Positions 41,707-51,937 of a stretch of DNA of 64,000 bases are shown here, piece after piece. The DNA lies in NCBI RefSeq assembly GCF_900109915.1, contig NZ_FOBU01000002.1, positions 1,443,170-1,507,169 on the forward strand. Reading direction: 5' to 3'. The position numbers and the translations under genes are program-made. Position 1 is the stretch's first letter; each line of letters starts with the position of its first letter. The stretch comes from Luteibacter sp. UNCMF331Sha3.1 (GTDB taxonomy: Bacteria; Pseudomonadota; Gammaproteobacteria; Xanthomonadales; Rhodanobacteraceae). The notes beneath the pieces are model-generated. The model did not search any database and was not told the DNA's origin. It worked only from the letters and a program-made list of their open reading frames with translations.

Positions 41707-44700
41707 GAGGCACCGCCGGACGGTAGACGCACATCACCCGATGTTCGGCATCGTCGTCGGTCAACGGGATGCTGTCGCCCTCGACCGCCTCGCCATCGAG
41801 CGTCAACGACGCCGGTTCGCCCTCGCCGGCGCGTCGCAAGGCGATTGCGTACGTCGACGAACCGTGTCGATAGGCGACCGAATAACCATCCCACGCCGCC
41901 GGCACGCACGGGACGATGGACAACCGGCCGTCGACGAGCGAGATGCCGAACAGTGATTCGATCAACAGGCGATACATCCAGCCCGCCGATCCCGTGTACC
42001 ACGTCCACCCGCCGCGACCCACGTGCGGCTCCACCGCATAGACGTCGGCAGCGAGCACGTACGGTTCGACCTTGTACGTAGCGATCGAGGTCGCGGTCGA
42101 CGTATGACTCGACGGAAGGATCATCCGCGCCAGGTCCCACGCGTGCTCGGTCTCGCCCAGGCGGGCGAACGCCATCGTGACCCATACCGCCGCATGGGTG
42201 TACTGGCCACCGTTCTCCCGCACGCCGGGCAGATAGCCCTTGATGTACCCGGGATCCATCGCCGTTCTGTCGAACGGCGGGTCGAGGAGCTGGACAAGGC
42301 CCGCCTCCGGGCGGACGAGGTGCCTGTCGACCGAACGCATGGCTTCGCGCGCACGGCTGTCCGGCGCGCCGCCGGAAAGTACCGACCAGCTCTGGGCCAC
42401 CGCGTCGATCCGGCATTCGTCGTTCGCGGCGGATCCGAGCGGCGTACCGTCGTCGAACCATGCGCGGAGGTACCACTCGCCGTCCCACGCGTGGGCCTCG
42501 ACGCTGGCAGCGAGCCGCTTCGCTTCGGCGTCACAGTGCGCGGCGAACGTCCCGTCGCCGCGTCCCGCCGCGACCGGCGCAAACGCGCGAAGGACGTGCA
42601 TGAGGAAGAAGGCCAGCCAGACGCTCTCCCCCTTCCCGCCTTCGCCCACCCGGTTCATGCCATCGTTCCAGTCGCCGCCGCCCATCAGCGGCAGCCCATG
42701 TGATCCACGCGACATCGCGTGCTCGAGTGCGCGCACGCAATGCTCGTACAGCGTTTCCCGCGTGCCCGATGCCCTAGGAAGATCGTAAACGGACTCCTCG
42801 CCAGGCCTCGGCGCACGCATCTCGATGTATTCGATCACCTCGTCGAGCACCGCGGCGTCGACGGTCGCACGGACGTAGCGGCTCGCGGCGAGCGGCAGCC
42901 AGAGGAAGTCGTCCGAACACGTGGTGCGTACGCCCCTGCCCGAGGGAGGATGCCACCAGTGCTGGACGTCGCCTTCGATGAACTGTCGCCCCGCGCAGGT
43001 CAGAAGTTGTGCCCGTGCCACGCCGGGATCGGCATGTAGCACCGCCATCGAGTCCTGCAGCTGGTCGCGGAAACCGATCGCACCGCCGGACTGGTAGTAC
43101 CCGCTGCGAGCCCAGATCCTGCTCGCGATGGTCTGATACAGGAGCCAGCCGTTCGCGAAGACGTCGACGGCGGGCTCGGGGCTGCGTACCTGCACCGCAC
43201 CGATCAAGGCGCGCCACCGCGCACTTACCTCGGCCAGTTCGCGGGCGGCGGCGCCATCCTGGCGGTAGCGTTGCACGAGATCGCGTGCCTCGGATTCGCT
43301 GTCACCCATGCCGAGCCGGAAGACGATGTCGCGCGATTCCCCCGGTGCGAGACGCACGCTGACGCGCAGCGCGCCACACGGGTCGAGTCCAGCGCCGACC
43401 CTGTTGCTCCATCCTTGCCGACGCAGGGCAAGCGGCGACGACGCTCGGCCGTTCCGGCCGAGGAAGTCGCCGCGGTCGCCACCGATCTCGCGATCGGCGT
43501 CGCCTACGTCGAAGAAAGCGACCCGGCCGGGAAAATCGCCGTTATAGGCGTTTCGCGCGAACAGCGCGCCCGTCGTCGGATCGATGTCGGTCACCACGTG
43601 CATGGCGTTCTTCTCCCGGATATCGCCGAGCACCCATTCCACGTAGCCCGTCGCGGTGAGAAGCAGCTCCACCGGTCCCTCGTTGGTGATGCTGAGCACC
43701 TGGAACTTCAGCGGCGCGTCGCGTGCGACGAAGACTTCCAGCCGCGTCGCCACACCCCGTTCGGCATGCTCGAACACCGTGTACCCGAACCCGTGGCGCG
43801 TGGTGTAGGTGCCCTCCCCTCGCATGGGCAGGGGCGATGGCGACCACGCGTGGCCCGTGGCTTCGTCCCGGAGGTAGAGGGCTTCGCCACTGGCATCTTC
43901 CACCGGATCGTTCTGCCATGGCGTCAGGCGGCAGCCATGGGCATTGCCCGACCACGTATACGCGCTGCCGCTTTCCGACACGACGCTGCCGAAGCCCGGG
44001 TTGGCGAGCACGTTGCACCACGGGGCCGGCGTGGTGGCCCCCCGCCCCGACGTGATCACGTACTCCGTGCCGTCGGCGGAGAACCCGCCGGTGGCCTGCG
44101 TCGCGACGAACGGCGCCTCGGCAACGCGCGGCAGCCAGCCCACAGGGTCGGCGATCGTCGGCGCGGGAACCATGCGATGACGCTCCATCTGCTCCTGCAG
44201 GGAGCCGAGCGTGTCCACGACGACGATGCGCGCACTGGCTTCCATGACGAGCCGGTCCTCGTACGACAGAGGCTGCGCCGCCCGGATGTACACGCCACCC
44301 GGGCGATCCAGGAGGCTCGCCTCGGCACCCGACGCGAGCAACCCGATCAGCGCGTCGTGCAGGGCCTGTCGATACCCGGTGCTGTCTTCGTTCCAGATCA
44401 CCAGGTCCACGGCGAGTCCGCGAAGTCGCCAGTAAGCGGCGGCGCGGATGAGGTCGCGGGCGATGTCGAGGCGGGCGATGTCGCCGATGCGGAGGAGCAC
44501 GATCGGCAGGTCGCCCGAGACAGCCTGCCCCCAGAGTCCCGATTGGCCTCGCGTGTTCGCGGCGATCATCGACGGCGCGGTGCGCATCGCCCGGTTCGCG
44601 TAGATGATCGACGTGGCCATGTGCTCGAACAGCTGGGCATCCGCGAGCGTCGCGTTGGCCTGGCGGAGCGTCACCTGACTATGCGTCCAGGCGAGATCGA

Positions 44701-47700
44701 ACACGCGATCGGAGAGATGGCGATCACGGTATTTCTCGATCAGGCGCATGCACTGGGCGCGGTCGTCCCCGATGCCCGTGACGAAGTCGAGCGTCGCCGT
44801 CTGTTCGGGTTCGAGGGTGATGCGCACGCGGATGGCGGCGATGGGATCCAGCACCGGGCCGGCGGTGCCGCTGAGCAGGCGACTCCCCGGCGCGAGCGCG
44901 GCGGGATCGGCAGCGTTGCGGCCACGGCCGATGAAGCGTGCCCGGTCGGTTTCGTAGGAGATCTCGTCGATGTCCGCATCGTGCACGGCGACGAGATGAC
45001 ACGCCCATGGCGGCTTCTCGCCGGCGGAGCGACCGCGGCGCGTGCACAGCAGCGCCTGCATCGACGCGACGATCTCGGTGGTGACGAAGAGCTTGCTGAA
45101 CGCCGGATGCGCCGTGTCGCTGGCGGGGTCGGCGAGCACCAGTTCGGCGTAACTGGTGAGTTCGACGGTGCGCCGGGTCTTGTGGCGGTTCGTGATCCGC
45201 GTACGGCGAAGCTCGATGTCGTCTTCCGGCGACACCACGATCTCCGTATGCGTCTCGAAGCCGCGCTGGCGGACACGGAATTCGGCGCGCGACTCGGCGA
45301 AGATGGCCTCGAAGCGATCCGTGTCCCGCATCGTCGGCTGATAGGCGGTGCTCCAGACCTCGTCGTTCGACGGATCGCGCAGGTAACAGAACATGCCGTG
45401 GTTATCGCGCGTGATGTCCTCTCGCCAGCGTGTGACCGCCATGGCGTCGCGACGGCTGTAGCCGCCACCGGCGCTGCTCACCATCACGTGGTAACGCCCG
45501 TTGGAAAGCAACTGCACGGCCGGTCGGGGACGATTCGGATCGGTGAACAGGCGGAGTCGCGATTCGGGTGCCGCGGCCTGTTGCGTACTGTCTCCCATGC
45601 CCGTATGCCGGAGGTATTCGCTCGAGGAAAGGGGGAGCCGCTCCTGCAGCAGAAGACTCGTGGCCATCACGTTGGGATCGGCCTCGAACCGGCGCTGCAT
45701 CGGCCGGTCGAGCAACGCGTGCCCGATCGCCAGAAGCGACATGCCCTGGTGGTGCGACATGTACGACTGCACGATCGCCGCGTCCTGCCCGGGCCGCAGG
45801 CGCGCCGGCGTGTAATCGAGCGCTTCGTACAAGCCGTAACGGCCCGCCATCCCCGCCTCGCTGAGTCGCCACAGGTTGGCGGTGGCCGCCGCGGGCGACA
45901 CCATCAGCGCGAGCGCCGTCGCGTACGGCGCGACGACGAGATCGTCGCCCAGTCCGCGCTTCAGACCGAGACCGGGCACGCCGAACGCCCGGTACTGGTA
46001 AGTCATGCCCGCATCGACGGCGTGGTAGCCCGATTCGGACACGCCCCAGGGCACGCCGCGCTGCCTGCCATAGTCCATCTGTCGCGCGACGGCGTTGCGC
46101 ATGGTCTCGTCGAGGAGGCTGCCCTCGTAGGTCGGCATCACCAGCATCGGCATCAGGTATTCGAACATCGAGCCCGTCCAGGACAGGAGCACCGGCAGGC
46201 CCTGCGCCCTCGTCAGCAGACGGCCGAGCGAGAACCAGCTTTCCTGTGGCACCTGGCCCTGTGCGATCGCGACGAACGTCGTCAGGCGCGCTTCCGATGC
46301 GAGGAGGTCGTAGAACGACACGTCGAGCACATGCCGTTCTACGTCATAGCCGATCGAGAACAGCCGCCGCTGCTCGTCGTACATGAAAGCCTGGTCCATC
46401 ACCGCGAGGTTTCCCGCGATCGCCGCGGCGTCGTTCAGCGCGGCGATCCGCGAGCGGGCGCGCTCACCGCGCGCCGTGCCGGTTTCCGCGGCCAGCTCGG
46501 CCAGCGATGGGAGCGACGGCGTACCCAGAATGTTGCCGCTCCAGCACGACGCCTCGGCCACGAGGTCGTCGCATTGCGCCACGAGCCGACCCAGCCAGAA
46601 CGCGGCATCGTCGGACGGGACGTTTTCAAGCACCGTACGCAGGGCTTCCGCACGAAGGCGTTGGTCCTCCGCGAAGGCCAGCACTTCGCCCGGGGAAGCG
46701 GGCGGCGCATCCGCCGCGCTGGCGAGTGCGTGCGCCCAGACGCGCCATTCGGACGGTGGCGCGGTGGTCAGCACATCGGCCAGCACGTCCAGCGTGTCGC
46801 GCAGCCCGCCGATCGATTCGCGTCGGAACACGGGTTCGTTCACGAGGCCGAGCAGGCCTTGCCTCAACGTCATGAGGTGGCCAGCGAGATTCCCGCTATC
46901 GACACTGGACACGTAGCGCGGATGCAGCGGCTGCAGCGTCTCCGTGTCGTACCAGTTGAGGAAGTGGCCGCGGTACCGTTCCAGCAGCCCGAGTGTCGCG
47001 AGCGTCGCCTCGGTGCGCTCGAGGAGGCGACCGGTACCGAGATAACCGAAGTCGTACGCGGCGAAGCCGGCCAGGAGCCCCAGACCGATGTTGGTGGGGG
47101 ATGTCCGTCTCGCCACGTGCGGCTGCGGCACCATCTGCAGATTGTCGGGCGGCAGCCCGTGGTCGCTGGGGCCACCGTGCACTTCGAAGAACGCCCACGT
47201 GCGCCGCGCAAGCTGCCGCAAGAACGAGAGATCAGCCTCATCGGGAACGAAACGGCGGCTCGCCGGCGCGCGGCTGAGCCACCACGCGATCACGGGCGAG
47301 GCTGCCCAGAGCATCAGCCAGGGCGACGCCACGGCGATGGCGAGCGGGCGCGCGAAAGCAAGGAGCGCGAAAACCGAAACGGCCGATACCGGACCGGGCC
47401 ACATGGCGAGCCACGCCACACGATGTCGATGGCGTCCCTGCCTGGCCACGACACCCGACGAGCGCCATTCGAGAAGGTGCCGGCGGCTGACGGCGATACG
47501 CCAGACGGAACGGACCATCGCGTCCAGCCCCGAATACGCATCGTGGGGCAGCGACGCGATTGCTATCGCGAGTCGCAATGCATGGGCGCCCGACGCGGTC
47601 AGCGCGACGTGGCCCTGCTGGCGCCAGTCGATGTCGCGGGGTTTGCGGACGGCCTCCATGAACGCCTGCAGGAGGATGGGGAGCAGCGCCATGGAAAGCA

Positions 47701-50212
47701 CCGCCAGCGTCCAGGTCACGAGCGGCGTCATCGCGAGCCAGCCGACGACCAGCAGTAACCACGTGGCCGCAGGCACGAGGCTGCGGCGCAGGTTGTCGAA
47801 GATCTTCCATCGGGACAGGCCGCTGAGATCGTTGCGTCGCCACTTCCCCGCGGTCGGCACCATCGGGAGCAGCCATGGCAGCAGCTGCCAGTCGCCTCGC
47901 ATCCAGCGATGGCGCCGCTGGCTCTCGTCGAGATAGCGGTCCGGCGTGCCTTCGAACACGAGCACGTCGCTGAGCAACGCGGAACGTGCCACGCAGCCCT
48001 CGATCAGATCATGGCTGAGCACGCGCTCGGGGCGGAAACGGTCGGCCATCGCGTGCTCGAACGCATCGACGTCGTAGATACCCTTTCCGGTGAAGGAGCC
48101 TTCGTGGAAGAGATCCTGATACACGTCAGACGTCGCTTGCGTATACGGGTCGACGCCCGCGTCCGCGCCATAGAGGCGCGCATGCAGCGACCGTGCCTGG
48201 GCCGGAAGCGCGATACCGATGCGCGGCTGCATGATGCCGTAACCCGACGTGACCACGGAATGCGCGGCGTCGAACACGGGCCGGTTCAGCGGATGATCCA
48301 TGGCGCCCACCAGGAGATGTGCCGCATCGCGCGGCAGGTGGGTGTCGGTGTCCAGCGTGATCACGTAACGGATGGGCGGCAGGTGCGCGAGGTCTCCCAC
48401 GACGAGCTGGAAACGTCCCCGCCCCTGCCCCCGCAACAACGCGTTCAGCGCCGCGAGCTTGCCGCGCTTGCGATCCGCGCCGATCCAGCACTGCTCGGTG
48501 TCGCTCCACTCCCGCGGCCTGTGGAACAGGAAGAACAGGTCGGGACCGCCGGACGCGTAGCGTGCGTTCAGCGCGTCCACGCGATCGCGTGCACGCTGGA
48601 GAATCGCCGGATCTCCAGGCAACGACGGGGCCATGGCGTCGGTGAAGTCGGTGAGGAGCGCGAACCGCAGGCAGGCGTCCCGGTTGGCGAGAAACCTGAT
48701 CTCGAGCGCGTCCACGAGCTCGTCGACATCGCCCGGATGGCCGATCAGCGTCGGCACGACCACCATCGTGCTCGCCTCGACCGGGATGCCCTCGCTGTAG
48801 TCCATGCGAGGAAGCCGATCGGGACGCGTCAGCACCGTGGCGGCGAGATTCAGCAGCCCGAGCGCGAACTGGCTTGCGAGGATGGCCGCGGCGACAGCCA
48901 GGATGACGATCGGTACAGGGCTGGGGCGCTCGAACGAGCCGCTGGCCAGCAGCGCCGTGGTCAGGGCGAGCGTAAGGCCAGCGAAGAGCACGATGGAGAG
49001 GCGAAAGGTCGACCGCGACACCGAAGCGCCGTCGCGGTCGACTCGCGATGCCCGGAACCCCAGTCTTCGCCGCAAAGCTGGCAGGCCGTCGCCGTGGAGG
49101 TGGTAACCGACATGCAAGGAAAGTCCCTGCCCGGCCCGGCTCGCGTCGAGCACGGCATGTGCCACGTGCACTTCGTCGAGCCCTTTCTTTCGCGCGAGGC
49201 GCTCGATCCGATGGCGATAGTCGTCGCGGCTGGCGAAATCCATCCGTGCATAGACGCCGGCCGGATCGTCCCGCAAGGCGGCGTCGACGAGGCTCGTCCG
49301 TTCGACGAGCGCCTGCCAGTCGATCATCGCAAGGGCGCGCAGGCTGCCGATGCTGTTGCTCATCGACACCTGCTGGGCGGCCTGCTGCTGCGATTCCTTC
49401 TGGACGAGGTAGTCGATGCTCTGCCCCGATTCCGCGAGGCGTTGCTCCACCCAGCTCAACGGCATCGCGAGCGCGGGCCCCTGTCCCTGCAACCGCCGCA
49501 CGAGTTCGGCGACGAAAGGCGCGGTCATCACCGGGGACGACCGGGCGAGATCGGCCACGACGAGCACCACGTTCTTCGCGTCTTCGGCCGCCATTCGTGT
49601 CATCGCGTTCGCCCATCGCGTGGCGCGCCTTCTTCCCGCGCGATCGAGGGTCAGGCGAACGGCGATGCGACGCAGGTTTTCGATCAGGGCCATGCGCAGC
49701 ATGATCGGCACGGCCCACAGCTCGCCGAGGCTCAGCGACGTCACGGTCTGGTAGCTCGTGAGGAACCGAGCGAGCCCGCTCTCGTCGACGCGGCCGTCGC
49801 CGTGGGCGATGACCTCCAGCGCGATATCGTAGACACGCGGCAGCCCTCTGGAGGGTCCATCGTCGAGCTGAACCAGTTCGCGACTGTACCCGTCAGGGAA
49901 ATCGCGTTTCGCGGTGCCGATCTGCTCTTCGACGAGGTAGAGGTTGTCCAGAAGCCAGATGCCCGCGGGCGTCGTCGCCTCACCGCGCGCGCCAGCGGCC
50001 AACAGCCCGCGACAGGCGTCCAGGATCGTCTTCTCGTTGTCGGCCAGCCTTGGCAGGAGCCACTCGGGGGAACGTGTCGACGCGATGTGGTGACGAGCTG
50101 CGAGGACGGGCCCGTGCGCTTCCAGCTGATCGGCGTTGAACAGTTCGGCACGGATCACGGGCTCGCGCTCGATGCGCGCGGCATGGCGTCGGTCGCGTTT
50201 GGCGGGCAGCAT
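41696..50212 (-). CDS. ndvB: Cyclic beta-1,2-glucan synthase (NdvB/Cgs type)
   Basis: A 2838-residue inner-membrane enzyme, matching the ~2830 residues usual for the family. N-terminal domain ~1-400; membrane helices about 405-460 and 840-1000; GT84 glycosyltransferase between them with the TLDTDTH metal site (about 619). A glycoamylase-like domain follows at about 1290-1500 (MPTYEGSLLDETM, GVSESGYHAVDAG, YQYRAFGVPGLGLKRGLGDD). The GH94 phosphorylase repeats run to the end, with the catalytic Asp in GGGDWNDGMN (about 2511). In Rhizobium and Brucella it polymerises UDP-glucose on itself, trims length by phosphorolysis and cyclises; the product is an osmoregulated periplasmic glucan needed for host interaction. 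ATG 50212 was preferred over TTG 50215. Confidence 0.95.
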   Translation of the reverse strand: MLPAKRDRRHAARIEREPVIRAELFNADQLEAHGPVLAARHHIASTRSPEWLLPRLADNEKTILDACRGLLAAGARGEATTPAGIWLLDNLYLVEEQIGTAKRDFPDGYSRELVQLDDGPSRGLPRVYDIALEVIAHGDGRVDESGLARFLTSYQTVTSLSLGELWAVPIMLRMALIENLRRIAVRLTLDRAGRRRATRWANAMTRMAAEDAKNVVLVVADLARSSPVMTAPFVAELVRRLQGQGPALAMPLSWVEQRLAESGQSIDYLVQKESQQQAAQQVSMSNSIGSLRALAMIDWQALVERTSLVDAALRDDPAGVYARMDFASRDDYRHRIERLARKKGLDEVHVAHAVLDASRAGQGLSLHVGYHLHGDGLPALRRRLGFRASRVDRDGASVSRSTFRLSIVLFAGLTLALTTALLASGSFERPSPVPIVILAVAAAILASQFALGLLNLAATVLTRPDRLPRMDYSEGIPVEASTMVVVPTLIGHPGDVDELVDALEIRFLANRDACLRFALLTDFTDAMAPSLPGDPAILQRARDRVDALNARYASGGPDLFFLFHRPREWSDTEQCWIGADRKRGKLAALNALLRGQGRGRFQLVVGDLAHLPPIRYVITLDTDTHLPRDAAHLLVGAMDHPLNRPVFDAAHSVVTSGYGIMQPRIGIALPAQARSLHARLYGADAGVDPYTQATSDVYQDLFHEGSFTGKGIYDVDAFEHAMADRFRPERVLSHDLIEGCVARSALLSDVLVFEGTPDRYLDESQRRHRWMRGDWQLLPWLLPMVPTAGKWRRNDLSGLSRWKIFDNLRRSLVPAATWLLLVVGWLAMTPLVTWTLAVLSMALLPILLQAFMEAVRKPRDIDWRQQGHVALTASGAHALRLAIAIASLPHDAYSGLDAMVRSVWRIAVSRRHLLEWRSSGVVARQGRHRHRVAWLAMWPGPVSAVSVFALLAFARPLAIAVASPWLMLWAASPVIAWWLSRAPASRRFVPDEADLSFLRQLARRTWAFFEVHGGPSDHGLPPDNLQMVPQPHVARRTSPTNIGLGLLAGFAAYDFGYLGTGRLLERTEATLATLGLLERYRGHFLNWYDTETLQPLHPRYVSSVDSGNLAGHLMTLRQGLLGLVNEPVFRRESIGGLRDTLDVLADVLTTAPPSEWRVWAHALASAADAPPASPGEVLAFAEDQRLRAEALRTVLENVPSDDAAFWLGRLVAQCDDLVAEASCWSGNILGTPSLPSLAELAAETGTARGERARSRIAALNDAAAIAGNLAVMDQAFMYDEQRRLFSIGYDVERHVLDVSFYDLLASEARLTTFVAIAQGQVPQESWFSLGRLLTRAQGLPVLLSWTGSMFEYLMPMLVMPTYEGSLLDETMRNAVARQMDYGRQRGVPWGVSESGYHAVDAGMTYQYRAFGVPGLGLKRGLGDDLVVAPYATALALMVSPAAATANLWRLSEAGMAGRYGLYEALDYTPARLRPGQDAAIVQSYMSHHQGMSLLAIGHALLDRPMQRRFEADPNVMATSLLLQERLPLSSSEYLRHTGMGDSTQQAAAPESRLRLFTDPNRPRPAVQLLSNGRYHVMVSSAGGGYSRRDAMAVTRWREDITRDNHGMFCYLRDPSNDEVWSTAYQPTMRDTDRFEAIFAESRAEFRVRQRGFETHTEIVVSPEDDIELRRTRITNRHKTRRTVELTSYAELVLADPASDTAHPAFSKLFVTTEIVASMQALLCTRRGRSAGEKPPWACHLVAVHDADIDEISYETDRARFIGRGRNAADPAALAPGSRLLSGTAGPVLDPIAAIRVRITLEPEQTATLDFVTGIGDDRAQCMRLIEKYRDRHLSDRVFDLAWTHSQVTLRQANATLADAQLFEHMATSIIYANRAMRTAPSMIAANTRGQSGLWGQAVSGDLPIVLLRIGDIARLDIARDLIRAAAYWRLRGLAVDLVIWNEDSTGYRQALHDALIGLLASGAEASLLDRPGGVYIRAAQPLSYEDRLVMEASARIVVVDTLGSLQEQMERHRMVPAPTIADPVGWLPRVAEAPFVATQATGGFSADGTEYVITSGRGATTPAPWCNVLANPGFGSVVSESGSAYTWSGNAHGCRLTPWQNDPVEDASGEALYLRDEATGHAWSPSPLPMRGEGTYTTRHGFGYTVFEHAERGVATRLEVFVARDAPLKFQVLSITNEGPVELLLTATGYVEWVLGDIREKNAMHVVTDIDPTTGALFARNAYNGDFPGRVAFFDVGDADREIGGDRGDFLGRNGRASSPLALRRQGWSNRVGAGLDPCGALRVSVRLAPGESRDIVFRLGMGDSESEARDLVQRYRQDGAAARELAEVSARWRALIGAVQVRSPEPAVDVFANGWLLYQTIASRIWARSGYYQSGGAIGFRDQLQDSMAVLHADPGVARAQLLTCAGRQFIEGDVQHWWHPPSGRGVRTTCSDDFLWLPLAASRYVRATVDAAVLDEVIEYIEMRAPRPGEESVYDLPRASGTRETLYEHCVRALEHAMSRGSHGLPLMGGGDWNDGMNRVGEGGKGESVWLAFFLMHVLRAFAPVAAGRGDGTFAAHCDAEAKRLAASVEAHAWDGEWYLRAWFDDGTPLGSAANDECRIDAVAQSWSVLSGGAPDSRAREAMRSVDRHLVRPEAGLVQLLDPPFDRTAMDPGYIKGYLPGVRENGGQYTHAAVWVTMAFARLGETEHAWDLARMILPSSHTSTATSIATYKVEPYVLAADVYAVEPHVGRGGWTWYTGSAGWMYRLLIESLFGISLVDGRLSIVPCVPAAWDGYSVAYRHGSSTYAIALRRAGEGEPASLTLDGEAVEGDSIPLTDDDAEHRVMCVYRPAVPHGG

Positions 50213-50426
50213 CAATGTCCCGCCGGGTGAGACGTTGTGGGGCTCATGAGTGAATCCTGCTGCGAGGCAACGAGCGCCCGGAATCGCATCCTCACATGCA
50301 ACGCGTTATGCGAACGCGAGGGACGCCGTGCACATCCTCGTCACGGCAGGCCAACGCGAAAATACGACCGTCATCACGTGGCACGTGCCATCGTCGATGG
50401 AGTAAACACATCCCACGGTGCGCGCC

Positions 50427-50615
50427 ATGTCAGTCGTTTCGTTCGGCCTCGCCCCGCAGACCAGGACGTCGATCGACGTGAATCGACAGTCCGATATCCA
50501 GTACTGGACGCGAACGCTTTCCGTGTCGGAGCTCGACCTCCGTCGCGCGGTGGAGCGTGTCGGTACCCTGACCTGCGACGTCGTCGACGAATTGCGTCGA
50601 TGCAGGGTCCATTGA
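50427..50615 (+). CDS. DUF3606 small protein
   Basis: A 62-residue product (from ATG 50427; GTG 50418 is possible) with the DUF3606 pattern (VNRQSDIQYWTRTLSVSELD, LRRAVERVGTLTCDVVDELR). It is divergent from ndvB and is the second DUF3606 gene near it. The function is unknown. Confidence 0.75.
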   Translation: MSVVSFGLAPQTRTSIDVNRQSDIQYWTRTLSVSELDLRRAVERVGTLTCDVVDELRRCRVH

Positions 50616-50634
50616 TCGCCCTGATGTGTCGCCG

Positions 50635-50925
50635 ATGCCGAGTCTAGAAGTCGCGTTGATGACGCACGCGGGACTGGTGATGGATGCATCGGCCGTGGAT
50701 GCCGCGACCCTCGACGGCGATTTCGACGAGGCGCGCGCACTCGCGGCGGATATCGCACGCGCGGCGAAGGACAGCGGTCACGTCGTCATCGCGGCGGCCG
50801 CGGAGGAGCTCGCCACCGCGCTGGCGCAGCCTGCGCCGCGTACACCGGTCGTGTTCGATCCGTATCTGGCGCGCCTCGCGGATGCGCTCGACGACGCGGA
50901 TCCGCGACGGAGCAGCGGGTGGTAG
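50635..50925 (+). CDS. Hypothetical Ala-rich small protein
   Basis: A 96-residue helical, Ala/Asp-rich product from ATG 50635; ATG 50659 is another possible start. It contains GDFDEARALAADIARAAKDS and a C-terminal YLARLADALDD. No family is recognised. It follows the DUF3606 gene by 19 bases, so they may be co-transcribed. Confidence 0.45.
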   Translation: MPSLEVALMTHAGLVMDASAVDAATLDGDFDEARALAADIARAAKDSGHVVIAAAAEELATALAQPAPRTPVVFDPYLARLADALDDADPRRSSGW

Positions 50926-51117
50926 CTCCTCGCCTCTGTCAGGACGCGAGCTCGGCGCACCCACCCGCAGCGCATGTGCCGTTCGTCAGCAGGCTGAGGT
51001 GAGGGGTGTCTGCGGCGCCGGCCATCCTGTCTCGGCGATGGGCGCCTGGCGCGCTTTCTACAATCGCCACCCGAGCGTTGCCGATACGGTATCGGGTGAC
51101 CTTGCAGGGAGATGCCC

Positions 51118-51822
51118 ATGTTCGTCATTCGCCACGCCAGCGATCGTGGCCACGCCAACCACGGCTGGCTCGACTCGCACCACAGCTTTTCGTTCGCCGA
51201 CTATCAGGATCGGGACCACGTGCATTTCGGTCCCTTGCGCGTCATCAACGAAGACCGCGTGGCCGCCGGGGCGGGTTTCGGCACCCACTCCCACCGCGAC
51301 ATGGAAATCATCAGCTACGTGCTGGAGGGCGAGCTCGCCCACACGGATTCGATGGGCAACAAGGCGGTGATCCGGCCGGGCGACGTGCAGATCATGTCCG
51401 CCGGGAGCGGCGTGACCCATTCGGAGGAGAATCACGCCAACGCCCTCACGCACTTCCTGCAGATCTGGATCATTCCCAACCAGCTGAACCTGAAGCCCGG
51501 GTATCAGCAGACGCACTTTGCCGATGCCGAGAAGCGCGGCAAGCTGCGCCTCGTCGCGAGTCAGCGCGGCGAGCACGGCTCGGTGACGGTCAACCAGGAT
51601 GTTCGTATCTACGCGGGCCTCTTCGGCCCCGACGAGTCCGCGCACCACACCATCGACTACGAACGCATCGTGTACGTCCATGTCGTCCGCGGCTCGGTCC
51701 ACGTCGACGGGCATCCGCTCTCGGCGGGCGACGCGGCGAAGATCACCGGCGAGAATCGCGTCACGATCACGGACGGTGTCGACGGCGAGGTACTGCTCTT
51801 CGACATGGCGCCCCTGGACTGA
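51118..51822 (+). CDS. Pirin-family cupin (YhhW-like quercetinase)
   Basis: A 234-residue bicupin. The metal ligands fall at H57, H59, H101 and E103 (THSHRDME, THSEEN), the same numbering as E. coli YhhW. This supports ATG 51118, which follows GGGAG at 6 bases, over ATG 51112. YhhW and pirin show quercetin 2,3-dioxygenase activity in vitro; the natural substrate is unknown. Monocistronic. Confidence 0.93.
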   Translation: MFVIRHASDRGHANHGWLDSHHSFSFADYQDRDHVHFGPLRVINEDRVAAGAGFGTHSHRDMEIISYVLEGELAHTDSMGNKAVIRPGDVQIMSAGSGVTHSEENHANALTHFLQIWIIPNQLNLKPGYQQTHFADAEKRGKLRLVASQRGEHGSVTVNQDVRIYAGLFGPDESAHHTIDYERIVYVHVVRGSVHVDGHPLSAGDAAKITGENRVTITDGVDGEVLLFDMAPLD

Positions 51823-51937
51823 TGCGATCGGCTCGCCGGCATTAGCCAGAACTGACGGGTTTTAACACCCCTGCCCGCACGGGCGAGACTAACCTCGTGC
51901 CTTCCGTGGCCCCCCCACGCCACGTCGGAGGCTCGTC

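Noticed and set aside
43271-47758. 1495-residue plus-strand ORF opposite ndvB
   Set aside because: It is antisense to the glucan synthase. Its composition is Arg/His-rich shadow sequence with no domain, and the ndvB frame has continuous, recognisable motifs.
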